From positions 1-64,000 of the forward strand of contig CAZLPU010000009.1 of assembly GCA_964561475.1 (NCBI GenBank): DNA of 64,000 bases, read 5' to 3'. Position numbers and translations under genes: made by a program. Positions 18,838 through 27,267 of this stretch are shown in pieces. Numbering within the stretch: the stretch's first letter is position 1; each line of letters begins with the position of its first letter. The DNA comes from CAYUYV01 sp964561475. GTDB lineage: Bacteria; Pseudomonadota; Alphaproteobacteria; JAJFIK01. Below the pieces are notes generated by a model, which did not search any database, had not been told where the DNA came from, and saw only the letters and a list, made by a program, of their open reading frames with translations.

Positions 18838-19713
18838 ATGTGGCGGACGGTTTTTGACGGTGAGCGCCCTTCGGCGCAGCGGATCGCGGCTCTCTGGGCG
18901 GATGCGGCCATGCCGGAGTCCCCGGCGGTATCCTTCTTCGAAACAGCGACCCCGGGCGTATGGCGGGCCGAAGGCATGTATGAAAGCCAGTGCGAGGCCC
19001 GCTCCGCCCTGGATCTGCTCGAAGATGACGAGCGCCTGTTCGCCGGTGCCGGTCCTGTTCCGGAAGAGGACTGGGTGGCCATGTCCCTTGAGGGGCTGAA
19101 GCCTGTGCGGGCGGGCCGGTTCGTGGTTTATGGCTCCCATGACGCGGACGCCCTGCGCCCCGGCGATATCGGCCTGCGGGTTGAAGCGGGGGCTGCCTTC
19201 GGGACCGGTCATCATGGAACCACCCGGGGCTGCCTGCTGGCCCTCGATGCCCTGGCGAGAGGCCGCCTGGGGACCACGAACCGTCCGCGTCGGGTCCTGG
19301 ATGTGGGCTGCGGGACTGGGGTTCTCGCCATGGCCGCCGCCAAGCGTTTTGCCATTCCGGTGATTGCCACGGATGTGGATCCGGACTCCGTACAAGTGGC
19401 CGAAGCCAATGCCAGGGCCAATGGCGTGGCGCCCTTCATCCGCCACTACACGGCGCCGGGAACGCGCCATTCTGAAGTGCGCCGCGGTATTCCCTTCGAT
19501 CTGGTCATGGCCAACATCCTGATGGACCCGCTGATCAAGCTGTCAGCGGAACTGACGGAAATCATCTCTCCGGGCGGGCACCTGATTTTGTCCGGTCTGC
19601 TCGACTCCCAGGAAGACCGGGTGCTGGCCGCCTATCGTCCGCGAGGACTGACCCTGGAGGCCCGCCGCCGTCTTGAGGGCTGGAGCACGCTTGTTTTGCA
19701 GCGGGGGTCCTGA
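18838..19713 (+). CDS. prmA: Ribosomal protein L11 methyltransferase PrmA
   Basis: SAM-dependent methyltransferase that trimethylates ribosomal protein L11. The 291-residue product has the PrmA N-terminal domain and the typical catalytic stretch: AFGTGHHGTTRGCLLALD, the SAM-binding motif VLDVGCGTGVLAMAAAK, IATDVDPDSV and the MANILMDPL motif (family NI/NPPY-like region), then GGHLILSGLLDSQ. The ATG at 18838 has GGAG just upstream, with short spacing. A strong intrinsic terminator follows the gene, so it ends a transcription unit. Confidence 0.93.
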   Translation: MWRTVFDGERPSAQRIAALWADAAMPESPAVSFFETATPGVWRAEGMYESQCEARSALDLLEDDERLFAGAGPVPEEDWVAMSLEGLKPVRAGRFVVYGSHDADALRPGDIGLRVEAGAAFGTGHHGTTRGCLLALDALARGRLGTTNRPRRVLDVGCGTGVLAMAAAKRFAIPVIATDVDPDSVQVAEANARANGVAPFIRHYTAPGTRHSEVRRGIPFDLVMANILMDPLIKLSAELTEIISPGGHLILSGLLDSQEDRVLAAYRPRGLTLEARRRLEGWSTLVLQRGS

Positions 19714-19745
19714 GACCATACCGGGCGCAGCGAACACTCTTCGGT

Positions 19746-19773
19746 GGGGGCCTTTTGGCCCCCCTTTGTTTTT
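19746..19773 (+). terminator. Rho-independent terminator after prmA
   Basis: GGGGGCC and GGCCCCC form a perfect 7-bp GC stem around the loop TTTT, followed by TTTGTTTTT after one extra C. It lies 33 bases after the prmA stop codon. This is the clearest intrinsic terminator in the window. Confidence 0.9.
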
Positions 19774-19921
19774 CAGGCTGCCGTTCCGTGGGGTAGGGGA
19801 TTTGGGCGTTCCGGGAGACGAGCCTGGGAGGGGTGAAGGGCGCATTTTACAAGAAGCCCGGGATTGTCTTTAGTTCCAGGAGCGGCTCCAGCGAATGGGC
19901 CGATTTTGAGAACAAGACCGG

Positions 19922-21505
19922 ATGGACGCGCCCATGGACACTCTTCTTGCCGATGATTGGATCGCCTACCACGCCCGCACCGCACCGGATGCACCGGCCC
20001 AGCTCGATCTGGCATCCGGGCGCCGGTACACCTATGCCCAGATGAATGAGCGGGTGGGCCGGGTCGCAGCAGCCCTGTCCGCCATGGGCGTGCGCCGGGG
20101 GGACCGGGTGGGTTTCCTGGCCATGAACTCGACGGATGTGTTCGAGATGGCTCTGGGCACCTGGCGGATCGGTGCCGTAAGTCTGGCGCTCAACTGGCGG
20201 CTGACCGCCCCGGAGCTCTCCTTCATCATCGGCGATGCGGCCCCGTCCGTGGTGTTCTACGACAATGCGTTTGCTGACCTTGCCGCCGAAGCGGCCCAGG
20301 CCCAATCCGCAGCGTCCGCCGCGCCCGCCCGGTGGGTGGCAACGGATGGCATGGGCGGCGCGTCCCAGTATGAAGACCTGCTGGCCGGTGCCGAGCCCCT
20401 GCTCGAAAAGAGCCTGGAACAGCCCTTGGATGATCAGTGCATGCTGATGTATTCCTCCGGCACCACCGGACGGCCCAAGGGCGTGGTGATCACCCACAAG
20501 ATGATGCTGTTCACGGCGGTGAACGGCATGCATTTCGCCGGTGTGAACCGGAACGCGGTGAATCTTGCGGTCATGCCCCTGTTTCATATCGGCGGGTTCA
20601 GCGTCTTCGGGTCCCAGATCTTTTATGTGGGCGGGTTCAATATCATTCAGCGGGCGTTTGAACCGGGACAGACCCTGGATGCCTTCAACGACCCTGACCT
20701 GGGTATCACCCACTTCCTCGGCGTGCCCGCCATCTACAATGCCCTCAAGGTCCATCCGAAAAATCCGGAGACGGATTTCTCCCGCCTGACCGCGGCCCTG
20801 GCGGGCGCGGAAGCCGTCCCCGGCCCTCTGGTGGAATGGTGGTATCAGCGCGGGATCGTGATCCAGGAAGGCTATGGCATGACGGAAAATGCCGCCTCGG
20901 GCTGCGTCATCGGGAAGGGGGACATTCCCCGGATGATCGGCTCCGCCGGCAAGCCGCTGCCCCATTGCCGGATCAAGATCATGCTGGAGGACGGGACCGA
21001 AGCGCCCACGGGCTCCCTGGGGGAAATCTGGCTCAAGGGACCGGTGGTGACGCCGGGTTACTGGAACCGTCCCGATGCGAATGCGGACAGTTTTGTCAAT
21101 GGCTGGTTTCGCTCAGGGGATATCGGGCGCCAGGACGAGGCGGGGTACATCACTATCGAGGACCGGCTGAAGGACATGTACATTTCCGGCGGTGAGAACG
21201 TCTATCCGGCGGAAGTGGAGAACGTGCTCTATGAGCTGGACCAGATTGGCGAAGTGGCGGTGATCGGCGTGCCCGATGAGCGGTGGGGCGAAGTGGGCTG
21301 TGCCATTGTCGTGCTCCGGGAAGGAGCGAGCCTGACCATTCAGGACATTCGCGCCCACTGTGACGGCCGCCTGGCCCGGTTCAAACAGCCCGCCCACATC
21401 CTGTTTTCCGAGGCCCTGCCCCGGAACGCCACGGGCAAGGTGCTCAAGTTCCAGCTTCGGGCCAGCGCGCCGGCGGCCCTGGGCCTGGAGGAGCCGAAGG
21501 AGTGA
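19922..21505 (+). CDS. Acyl-CoA synthetase (AMP-forming, FadD-like)
   Basis: Class I adenylate-forming enzyme of 527 residues predicted to make fatty or related acyl-CoA. Motifs: P-loop MYSSGTTGRPKGVV (near residue 178), MPLFHIGGF, the A5 motif EGYGMTE, GWFRSGDIGRQDE, DRLKDMYISGGENVYPAEVE and the C-terminal catalytic lysine motif NATGKVLKFQLR. It differs clearly from the other CoA ligase in the window (7.7-9.2 kb) and has the orthodox P-loop. The chain length of the substrate is not deducible. The ATG at 19922 is used; another ATG at 19934 is possible. It stands alone between a terminator and the flagellin promoter. Confidence 0.88.
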   Translation: MDAPMDTLLADDWIAYHARTAPDAPAQLDLASGRRYTYAQMNERVGRVAAALSAMGVRRGDRVGFLAMNSTDVFEMALGTWRIGAVSLALNWRLTAPELSFIIGDAAPSVVFYDNAFADLAAEAAQAQSAASAAPARWVATDGMGGASQYEDLLAGAEPLLEKSLEQPLDDQCMLMYSSGTTGRPKGVVITHKMMLFTAVNGMHFAGVNRNAVNLAVMPLFHIGGFSVFGSQIFYVGGFNIIQRAFEPGQTLDAFNDPDLGITHFLGVPAIYNALKVHPKNPETDFSRLTAALAGAEAVPGPLVEWWYQRGIVIQEGYGMTENAASGCVIGKGDIPRMIGSAGKPLPHCRIKIMLEDGTEAPTGSLGEIWLKGPVVTPGYWNRPDANADSFVNGWFRSGDIGRQDEAGYITIEDRLKDMYISGGENVYPAEVENVLYELDQIGEVAVIGVPDERWGEVGCAIVVLREGASLTIQDIRAHCDGRLARFKQPAHILFSEALPRNATGKVLKFQLRASAPAALGLEEPKE

Positions 21506-21513
21506 CGTGCGAG

Positions 21514-21556
21514 GGTGACTGGGGGGATGGTGACTGGGGGCGGGTGACGGGGGGAT
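21514..21556. repeat. Short G-rich tandem repeat
   Basis: Three successive units of 14-15 bases start GGTGAC and end in a run of G (21514, 21529 and 21543). They lie just after the acyl-CoA synthetase stop codon, in the 306-base gap before the flagellin gene. Function unknown; could be slippage-generated. Confidence 0.7.
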
Positions 21557-21726
21557 GACCGGACATCGCTCCGTCCGCCACAGGTCTTGGTGAACCGGCA
21601 AAAACGGCCCCCTGGAGCATCCGGCGGGTCATCCGTGCCCGCTCCATTTGCGGGTGCGGGCATAATTTGCCGCCCGCCCCCAGTGAAATCCCAATGAAAT
21701 CAATGGCCTGATCTGAGGCTCGGGAT

Positions 21727-21742
21727 TGGTACGGTCCTTGCT
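21727..21742 (+). promoter_or_regulatory. Sigma-54 promoter of the flagellin gene
   Basis: TGGTACGGTCCTTGCT has the invariant GG (21728-21729) and GC (21740-21741) with exactly ten bases between and agrees closely with the -24/-12 consensus TGGCACG-N4-TTGCA. The expected start of transcription lies about 55-60 bases before the ATG. Caulobacter-type alphaproteobacteria use sigma-54 with FlbD for flagellins; that part is family knowledge. Confidence 0.85.
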
Positions 21743-21811
21743 CCTATGCTGCGTGACCGCCAGGCCAGAACTGGCCCGGCATGACGGCAAAAGAGAACGG
21801 AGACTGGTCCC

Positions 21812-22642
21812 ATGGTCATGAGCGTCAACACCAACGCCTCGGCAATGATCGCTCTTCAAAATCTGAACGCGACCAGCAAGGATCTGGAAGTGGTTCAGCA
21901 TCGCATCAGTACGGGGATGAAAGTCGCCGGTGCGAAGGATAACTCCTCCGTCTACGCCATTGCCCAGAACATGCGCGGGGACATCGGATCCCTGGGCGCG
22001 GTGCAGCAGAGCATTGCCAGGGCGACCTCGATCGTGGATGTGTCGCTGGCGGCCGGGGAGTCCGTCTCGGACCTCCTCATCCAGATGAAGGAAAAGGCCG
22101 TCGCCGCAAGCGACATGTCCATCGACACCGCGAGCCGGTCGGCGATCAACGAGGACTTCCGGGCCCTTCTGGATCAGATTTCCACCATCATCGACAATGC
22201 GGCGTTCGACGGCGCCAATCTGCTCGATGGCTCCCTGTCGGCCGGGGTCTCGGTTCTGGCCAGTGCCGACGCTGCCAACACAATTACGGTCAACACGGAG
22301 AATATGAGCGCCGGTGGGTCGATCGTCACCATCACGACCACCGCGACGATCACCAGCGTCTCCCTGGCCCAGGCCGCGATCACGGCGGTGGATACGAGCC
22401 TTGCCAATGTGAATGCGGCCCTTGCGCGGCTGGGCAGTGCCTCGAACCAGCTTGAAACCCACTCCACCTTCCTGACCAATCTGGGGGATCAGCTCAACAA
22501 GGGGGTGGGCAATCTGGTGGATGCGGACCTTGCGGTGGAGAGTGCCCGGTTACAGGCCTTGCAGGTGAAACAGCAATTGGGCACCCAGTCTCTCTCCATC
22601 GCCAACCAGGCGCCCCAGGCTATCCTGTCCCTGTTCGGTTAA
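21812..22642 (+). CDS. fliC: Flagellin
   Basis: Structural subunit of the flagellar filament, exported through the flagellar type III system without a cleaved signal. The 276-residue protein has the conserved D0/D1 ends: SVNTNASAMIALQNLNATSKDLE at the start, with RISTGMKVAGAKDNSSVYAIAQ, and DLAVESARLQALQVKQQLGTQSLSIANQAPQ at the end; the variable middle is short and rich in Ser/Thr, suitable for O-glycosylation. GGAG nine bases before the ATG at 21812 supports that start; an ATG at 21818 is also in frame. A sigma-54 promoter precedes it and nonulosonate genes follow. Confidence 0.95.
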   Translation: MVMSVNTNASAMIALQNLNATSKDLEVVQHRISTGMKVAGAKDNSSVYAIAQNMRGDIGSLGAVQQSIARATSIVDVSLAAGESVSDLLIQMKEKAVAASDMSIDTASRSAINEDFRALLDQISTIIDNAAFDGANLLDGSLSAGVSVLASADAANTITVNTENMSAGGSIVTITTTATITSVSLAQAAITAVDTSLANVNAALARLGSASNQLETHSTFLTNLGDQLNKGVGNLVDADLAVESARLQALQVKQQLGTQSLSIANQAPQAILSLFG

Positions 22643-22666
22643 TCCGCAGCAGGATCATGGCTTCCA

Positions 22667-22694
22667 CCGCGCTTGTAGGTGTACAAAGCGGTTT
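22667..22694. terminator. Possible hairpin terminator between flagellin and pseB
   Basis: CCGC-GC-TTGTA and TACAA-A-GCGG can pair around the loop GGTG with a small internal loop, followed on the plus strand by only three T. It lies between convergent genes. The stem is imperfect and the T-run short, so this is a weak call. Confidence 0.4.
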
Positions 22695-22707
22695 CCCGCC
22701 TCCCACT

Positions 22708-23778
22708 CTATGCGGCAAACGCCGTGGTCAGCATGGATTGCAAGGCTCGGGCGTCCAGGTGTTCCGGGTTCGTATGGCTTGCATAGCAGAAATCCGGACC
22801 GGGCTCCGTCGCGCCCGCTTCCCGGTAGGCCGTGGTCAGGTCCGGCATCTGGGGCGGCAGGATGAGGTAACGGTCCGGCAGTTCCAGGGTGGCCCGGCCA
22901 TCGTCCTCCGGCACCATGATTTCATGGAGCTTCTCCCCGGGCCGGATGCCGACGATATGATGGGGCAGGCCCGGTGCCAGGGTGCGGGCGAGGTCCACCG
23001 TCCGCATGCTGGGGATCTTGGGCACCACCACCTCTCCGCCGCGCATCATGGCCAGGGTGGAGAGCACCAGATTCACCCCCTGATCCAGAGTGATCCAGAA
23101 CCGGGTCATCCGCTCATCGGTGATGGGAAGCGAGGTCGCCCCTTCGGCAATCAGTTTCTGGAAGAACGGGATCACGCTGCCCCGGGATCCCACCACATTG
23201 CCATAACGCACCACGGAGAAGCGGGGTGCGCCCCCGCCGGACAGATGATTGGCACTGACGAATATCTTGTCCGAGGCGAGTTTGCTTGCCCCGTAGAGAT
23301 TGACCGGATTGGCTGCCTTGTCCGTGGAGAGGGCCACCACCTTGCGCACCCCGGTACGCAGGGCCGCCGTGACCACATGCTCCGCACCCAAAATATTGGT
23401 ATGGATGCATTCCAGGGGGTTGTACTCCGCTGTCGGAACCTGTTTGAGGGCCGCGGCGTGGATGACATAGTCAACATCGCGCATGGCGATTTCCAGCCTG
23501 GCCGGATTGCGCACATCACCGATGAAGTAGCGCATGGCGGGGAACTGGGCCGGGGGGAAGACCTGTTGCATTTCCGATTGCTTGAGCTCATCCCGGGAAA
23601 AGACGATCAGGCGGCGGGGGGTGAACCGCTCCAGGACAGTGCGCACGAAGGCGTGACCGAAGGAACCGGTGCCGCCGGTCACCAGGATGCTGGCGCCGTT
23701 CAGATCCGGCTCCGGACTGCGAAAATCCCGAAGCTGAAGACCGCTCAACTGCGGCGGTATGGATGTGGTGTCGGACAT
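22708..23778 (-). CDS. pseB: UDP-N-acetylglucosamine 4,6-dehydratase (inverting) PseB
   Basis: First enzyme of pseudaminic acid synthesis: a short-chain dehydrogenase that dehydrates and C5-inverts UDP-GlcNAc. The 356-residue product has the Rossmann motif LVTGGTGSFGHAF, FSRDELKQSEMQ, YFIGDVRN, the AALKQVPTAEYNPLE segment that marks PseB/FlaA1, STDKAANPVNLYGASKLASDKIF and RYGNVVGSRGSVIPFF. An N-terminal extension of about 25 residues precedes the fold. It is divergent from pseF (99 bases between starts) and convergent with flagellin, consistent with flagellin glycosylation. FlmA is the Caulobacter name for a similar enzyme. Confidence 0.92.
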   Translation of the reverse strand: MSDTTSIPPQLSGLQLRDFRSPEPDLNGASILVTGGTGSFGHAFVRTVLERFTPRRLIVFSRDELKQSEMQQVFPPAQFPAMRYFIGDVRNPARLEIAMRDVDYVIHAAALKQVPTAEYNPLECIHTNILGAEHVVTAALRTGVRKVVALSTDKAANPVNLYGASKLASDKIFVSANHLSGGGAPRFSVVRYGNVVGSRGSVIPFFQKLIAEGATSLPITDERMTRFWITLDQGVNLVLSTLAMMRGGEVVVPKIPSMRTVDLARTLAPGLPHHIVGIRPGEKLHEIMVPEDDGRATLELPDRYLILPPQMPDLTTAYREAGATEPGPDFCYASHTNPEHLDARALQSMLTTAFAA

Positions 23779-23876
23779 GATTGCGCTCCCAGGAGAGATG
23801 TGCCGGATCCGTGCCCAGGCACGCCGGCTTCAGGGTCCTTTAGGGTCCAGGGCGTATAGTGACGGTTAAGGTGTCA

Positions 23877-24641
23877 ATGGCTGGTGGATTTGCCCCAATG
23901 TCTTTCGCTGCCGGTTCGGTCTGCATCATTCCCGCCCGCGGGGGGAGCAAACGCATTCCCCGCAAGAACATCCGGCCCTTTCAGGGACGGCCGGTTCTTC
24001 ATTATGCTGTGGAAGCCGCCCGCGCTTCCGGGCTGTTCAGCCGGGTGATTGTCTCCACGGACTGTCCCGATATCGCCCGGGAAGCCCGTCGGGCAGGGGC
24101 ACAGACCCCGTTCGTGCGCCCGTCCCGGCTGGCGGATGACCATACGGTGACCGTTGATGTGATCATCCATGCCCTGAAGGAACTGGGGGAACAGGGAGAG
24201 AGCCCGCCCGCCACCGTCTGTTGTCTCTATCCGGTCACGCCCCTGATCCAGGTGTCCTGGCTCCAGGAGGCCCATGACCTCTTACACGCCTCTGGTGCTC
24301 CGTGCACGTTTCCGGTGACATCCTTTCCCGCTCCGGTTCACCGGGGGATGACCCGGGACGGGGCCGGGGGGGTCAATATGGTCTGGCCCGAGCACCGGAA
24401 CACCCGCAGCAACGATCTGCCCGAGATTTTCCACGATGCAGGTCAGTTCTATTTCTGGGACACGGCCCGCTTCCTGGACATGCCCATGTTGTATCCGGAA
24501 GGCACGCTGAGTATCGTCCTGCCCCGGCACATGGCGCAGGATATCGACACCGAAGAGGACTGGCTGGTGGCGGAACGTCTTTATGCTGCGTTCAGAGCAA
24601 ATGATGGCGGCGGAGCTGCCCGCGCCGGTGTCGCCGCCTGA
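23877..24641 (+). CDS. pseF: CMP-pseudaminic/nonulosonic acid cytidylyltransferase PseF
   Basis: Activates a nonulosonic acid with CTP to give the CMP-sugar donor. The 254-residue protein carries the signature CIIPARGGSKRIPRKNIRPF, STDCPDIAREARRAGA, PFVRPSRLADDHT, CCLYPVTPL and a late DAGQFYFWDTARF region that binds the sugar acid, as in PseF/NeuA enzymes. The ATG at 23877 has AAGG five bases upstream; GTG at 23859 or ATG at 23898 would also be in frame. It diverges from pseB and its 3' end overlaps the convergent PseH-like gene by 61 bases, which is unusual. Confidence 0.9.
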   Translation: MAGGFAPMSFAAGSVCIIPARGGSKRIPRKNIRPFQGRPVLHYAVEAARASGLFSRVIVSTDCPDIAREARRAGAQTPFVRPSRLADDHTVTVDVIIHALKELGEQGESPPATVCCLYPVTPLIQVSWLQEAHDLLHASGAPCTFPVTSFPAPVHRGMTRDGAGGVNMVWPEHRNTRSNDLPEIFHDAGQFYFWDTARFLDMPMLYPEGTLSIVLPRHMAQDIDTEEDWLVAERLYAAFRANDGGGAARAGVAA

Positions 24642-25210
24642 GTTGACGCGGTGTTTCCGGTGCCCGTGCCGGTGCGGGAAAGAGACCATTCCCGTGCCAG
24701 GATACCGAACAGATGGGCATCCCAATACCGGCCACCGCTCCAATGGTGGTCGCGCAGACACCCCTCTTCGATCAGTCCGGTCCGGCGCAGAAGGGCGGTC
24801 TTGCCGTCATCGAAGGCGTAAACCTCCGCATGGATCCTGTTCAGCCCCAGGTCGCCGAAACCATGGCCGAGGAGCAGCCGGACCGCTTCCGGGGCGTGGG
24901 TATGATCGCAATAGACCGCATCCGTACCGATATAGAGGGACAGTTCCCCGTGGCGGCGCAGCCAGTCGATGCCGGTCAGACCGCAGGCGCCGATCAGCGC
25001 CCCCGTATCCAGACGGACAATGGCGAACATGCGGACCTGGTGATCACCCCCCAGAACGCAGCGCTCGAACCAGTTCTGCTGGTGCTCCGGGCTCAGTTCC
25101 CGCACTTCCCGGAAGTAGCGGCGGAGCCGGGGATCGTTGCGCCAGTCGAGCAGTTGAGGCAGATCGTCCCGACGGATCGCGCGCAGGCCGGTATGATCAG
25201 CACAGATCAT
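24581..25210 (-). CDS. GNAT acetyltransferase, PseH-like
   Basis: Predicted N-acetyltransferase of 209 residues, RimJ/RimL type. It starts TGLRAIRRDDLPQLLDWRNDPRLRRYFRE, the usual N-terminus of PseH, continues with LIGACGLTGIDWLRRHGELSLYIG and ends with GLNRIHAEVYAFDDGKTALLRRTGLIEEG. In PseH this fold acetylates the 4-amino group of the UDP-sugar after PseC. The role is inferred from context: it follows pseI on the minus strand, its ATG at 25210 overlapping the pseI end by 14 bases. The C-terminal 30 residues are Thr/Ala-rich and encoded in the overlap with pseF. Confidence 0.78.
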   Translation of the reverse strand: MICADHTGLRAIRRDDLPQLLDWRNDPRLRRYFREVRELSPEHQQNWFERCVLGGDHQVRMFAIVRLDTGALIGACGLTGIDWLRRHGELSLYIGTDAVYCDHTHAPEAVRLLLGHGFGDLGLNRIHAEVYAFDDGKTALLRRTGLIEEGCLRDHHWSGGRYWDAHLFGILAREWSLSRTGTGTGNTASTQAATPARAAPPPSFALNAA

Positions 25211-26291
25211 GGGTATCCTCCAAATCGGTGATGAACAGGGCATCTCCGGCTTCCTTGGCCACCTTGAGCCGACGGCCAAGCAGTTTGGGTTCAAGCCAGG
25301 GTTCAAGAGCACCATTAGGCGCGGGACGGAGTGGCTCCAGGCTGTTCCCATGCAGAACGGCACCGGCCTCCAGATCCCGGGTCAGGCGCAGGGCCCGGCG
25401 CTGGATGACCACCGTGTCCTGTTCATTGTCCTGAACCCGCTTGATGCCATCCCCAAGGGCCGCTTCCAGTTCCCGGGTGCGCTCCACCATCTCCCGCCAC
25501 GTGGCCGGGGTCATGGAGAAGCCGTGGTCCGGACCAATGCGGCTCATATCGTCCGTAAAGTGCTTTTCCACGGCCCGGGCCCCCAGGGCAACGGCCCCGA
25601 GCACGGTGGCGTGGCCCGGCGTGTGGTCTGACAGTCCCAGGGGCAGGCCGGGCCAGGTCAGCGCATAACTCTGCAGGACCCGGAGGTTCACATGGGCGAA
25701 GTTTTCCAGATCACCGGTATAGTTTGTGTTGCATTGCATCAGGCAGAGCTGCCGGTTATGGGCAAGCACCGTGGAGACGGCCCGGGTCACGTCCTTCATT
25801 TCGGCGGCGCCGGTGGCCATGAAGACGGGCATGCCCTGGCGCGCGATATGGGCGATGGACGCGGTCCAGGTGATGTCGCCGGAGCCGATCTTGAAGGCGG
25901 GCACCAGGGGCGCGATTTCCGTGGTGGCCTCCACGTCATAAGGGGTGGTCATGAAGTGGATGCCCGCCTCGGCCGCCGTGGCCGCCAGGGTTTCGGTCCA
26001 GCTGCGGTTCACTTCATAGTCTTCATAGGTCTCGAAAACGGACTTGTTCCAGCCGCTCTGGTGGCTCTGATTGCCCTTCAGAACACGGAAGCCCCGATCA
26101 CTGACAATCCGCCTGGCGAGGAAATGCTGGAACTTGGCTGCATCCGCGCCGGCCTCCCGGGCAAGCCAGATCAGGGCTTTCGCCCGTTCCAGGTCCCCGT
26201 CATGGTTGGAGGCGATATCGGCGATGAAATAGGTGGGCCGGTCGATGGCCACCTCCTGGCCGTTCACGCTGAAAGACGTGTCGTAGTCCAT
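25197..26291 (-). CDS. Nonulosonic acid synthase (PseI/NeuB family)
   Basis: Condenses phosphoenolpyruvate with a hexose to give a C9 sialic-acid-like sugar (pseudaminic, legionaminic or neuraminic). The 364 residues have a TIM-barrel NeuB domain (YFIADIASNHDGDLERAKALI, KIGSGDITW, LMQCNTNYTGD, LSDHTPGHATVLGAVALGA, EKHFTDD) and a C-terminal SAF/antifreeze-like domain (LRLTRDLEAGAVLHGNSLEPLRP). PseI is favoured because pseB is nearby. Its start overlaps the RmlD-like gene by 28 bases and its end overlaps the acetyltransferase, so the three are coupled. Confidence 0.88.
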   Translation of the reverse strand: MDYDTSFSVNGQEVAIDRPTYFIADIASNHDGDLERAKALIWLAREAGADAAKFQHFLARRIVSDRGFRVLKGNQSHQSGWNKSVFETYEDYEVNRSWTETLAATAAEAGIHFMTTPYDVEATTEIAPLVPAFKIGSGDITWTASIAHIARQGMPVFMATGAAEMKDVTRAVSTVLAHNRQLCLMQCNTNYTGDLENFAHVNLRVLQSYALTWPGLPLGLSDHTPGHATVLGAVALGARAVEKHFTDDMSRIGPDHGFSMTPATWREMVERTRELEAALGDGIKRVQDNEQDTVVIQRRALRLTRDLEAGAVLHGNSLEPLRPAPNGALEPWLEPKLLGRRLKVAKEAGDALFITDLEDTHDLC

Positions 26292-27172
26292 GAACTCTCC
26301 GTCTGCGCGAGAGATGCCCGGTGAAGGGCATGGGCCACATCGGCCAAAGCGGGAAGGGGACGGCCTAGAAGCTCTTCCGCACGGGATACATCCAGGCCCA
26401 GGCTGTCCGCCCGGAGACTATCCAGACTGCGCACGGAACCGAGGCGGGCATGGGGCAGGATCTTGCCGAACCGCACCCCGAGCGCCTGGACAAAGTCCGC
26501 CTTGCTGAACACTTCGCGGGAGGCGACGTTCACGATGCCCCGGGCGCCCACATCGATGAGATCGATCATGGCTTCGCTCAGGGTGATCGCATCGATGGTG
26601 GAGGTGAAATAGTCCGTGAACAGGGTCACATGCCGGTCATTGACGATGGCATCCACGCACCATTCCGCGAAGGTCGGACGGTTCTGCCAGCCCCGGAAAC
26701 CGGTAAAATTCGTGCGGATCACCAGATGGTCCGGAGCGGTGCAGGCCAGGATTTCTCCCGCCCGCTTGCTCATGGCATAGGCGTTGACCGGGGTGACGGG
26801 CTCATCTTCCGCGTGGGGGCGCATGCCGTCGCCGGTGTAGAACTGGTCCGTGGAGATCTGTACCAGGAGGGTATCGGTCTCGCGGGCGAGCTTTGCCATG
26901 ATCCCAGGTGCATGGGCGTTGACCGCATGGGCAAGACCCGGATCGGCTTCGCAGGCGTCGATGTCCACCAGGGCTGCGGCGTTGATGGCCACATGGGGCT
27001 GGACCGCGTTCCACACCCGGGTAATGCTGGCCGGATCGGTCAGATCACAGACATGGGTGGTGTTGCGCCGGGCCGCCCCGATCATCTCCAGGCCCTGTGC
27101 CTGGCCGTCGGCCATAATAGCCCGGCCCAAGGTGCCCGTGGCGCCAAATACCAGAATGCGCGACAGTCCCAT
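26264..27172 (-). CDS. RmlD-like NAD(P)-dependent sugar-nucleotide reductase
   Basis: Extended short-chain dehydrogenase of 302 residues, closest in pattern to dTDP-4-dehydrorhamnose reductases: ILVFGATGTLGRAIMADG, INAAALVDIDACEADPGLAHAVNA, VQISTDQFYTGDG, the YAMSKRAGE active-site tyrosine and lysine, and VIRTNFTGFRGW. Its product in this cluster is not known; similar genes often accompany NeuB-type synthases. The ATG at 27172 is preferred over one seven codons upstream because AGGGGCAGGA precedes it. It sits between the TPR glycosyltransferase (95-base gap) and pseI (28-base overlap) in one minus-strand operon. Confidence 0.78.
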   Translation of the reverse strand: MGLSRILVFGATGTLGRAIMADGQAQGLEMIGAARRNTTHVCDLTDPASITRVWNAVQPHVAINAAALVDIDACEADPGLAHAVNAHAPGIMAKLARETDTLLVQISTDQFYTGDGMRPHAEDEPVTPVNAYAMSKRAGEILACTAPDHLVIRTNFTGFRGWQNRPTFAEWCVDAIVNDRHVTLFTDYFTSTIDAITLSEAMIDLIDVGARGIVNVASREVFSKADFVQALGVRFGKILPHARLGSVRSLDSLRADSLGLDVSRAEELLGRPLPALADVAHALHRASLAQTESSWTTTRLSA

Positions 27173-27267
27173 TCCTGCCCCTTCCGTGAGCACCCGGACC
27201 GGCCACAGGCCGGACGGGCAAATGTTGCGATTAGGTGGAAGGCTGACGAAGGGCGGTCAATAAAGAG

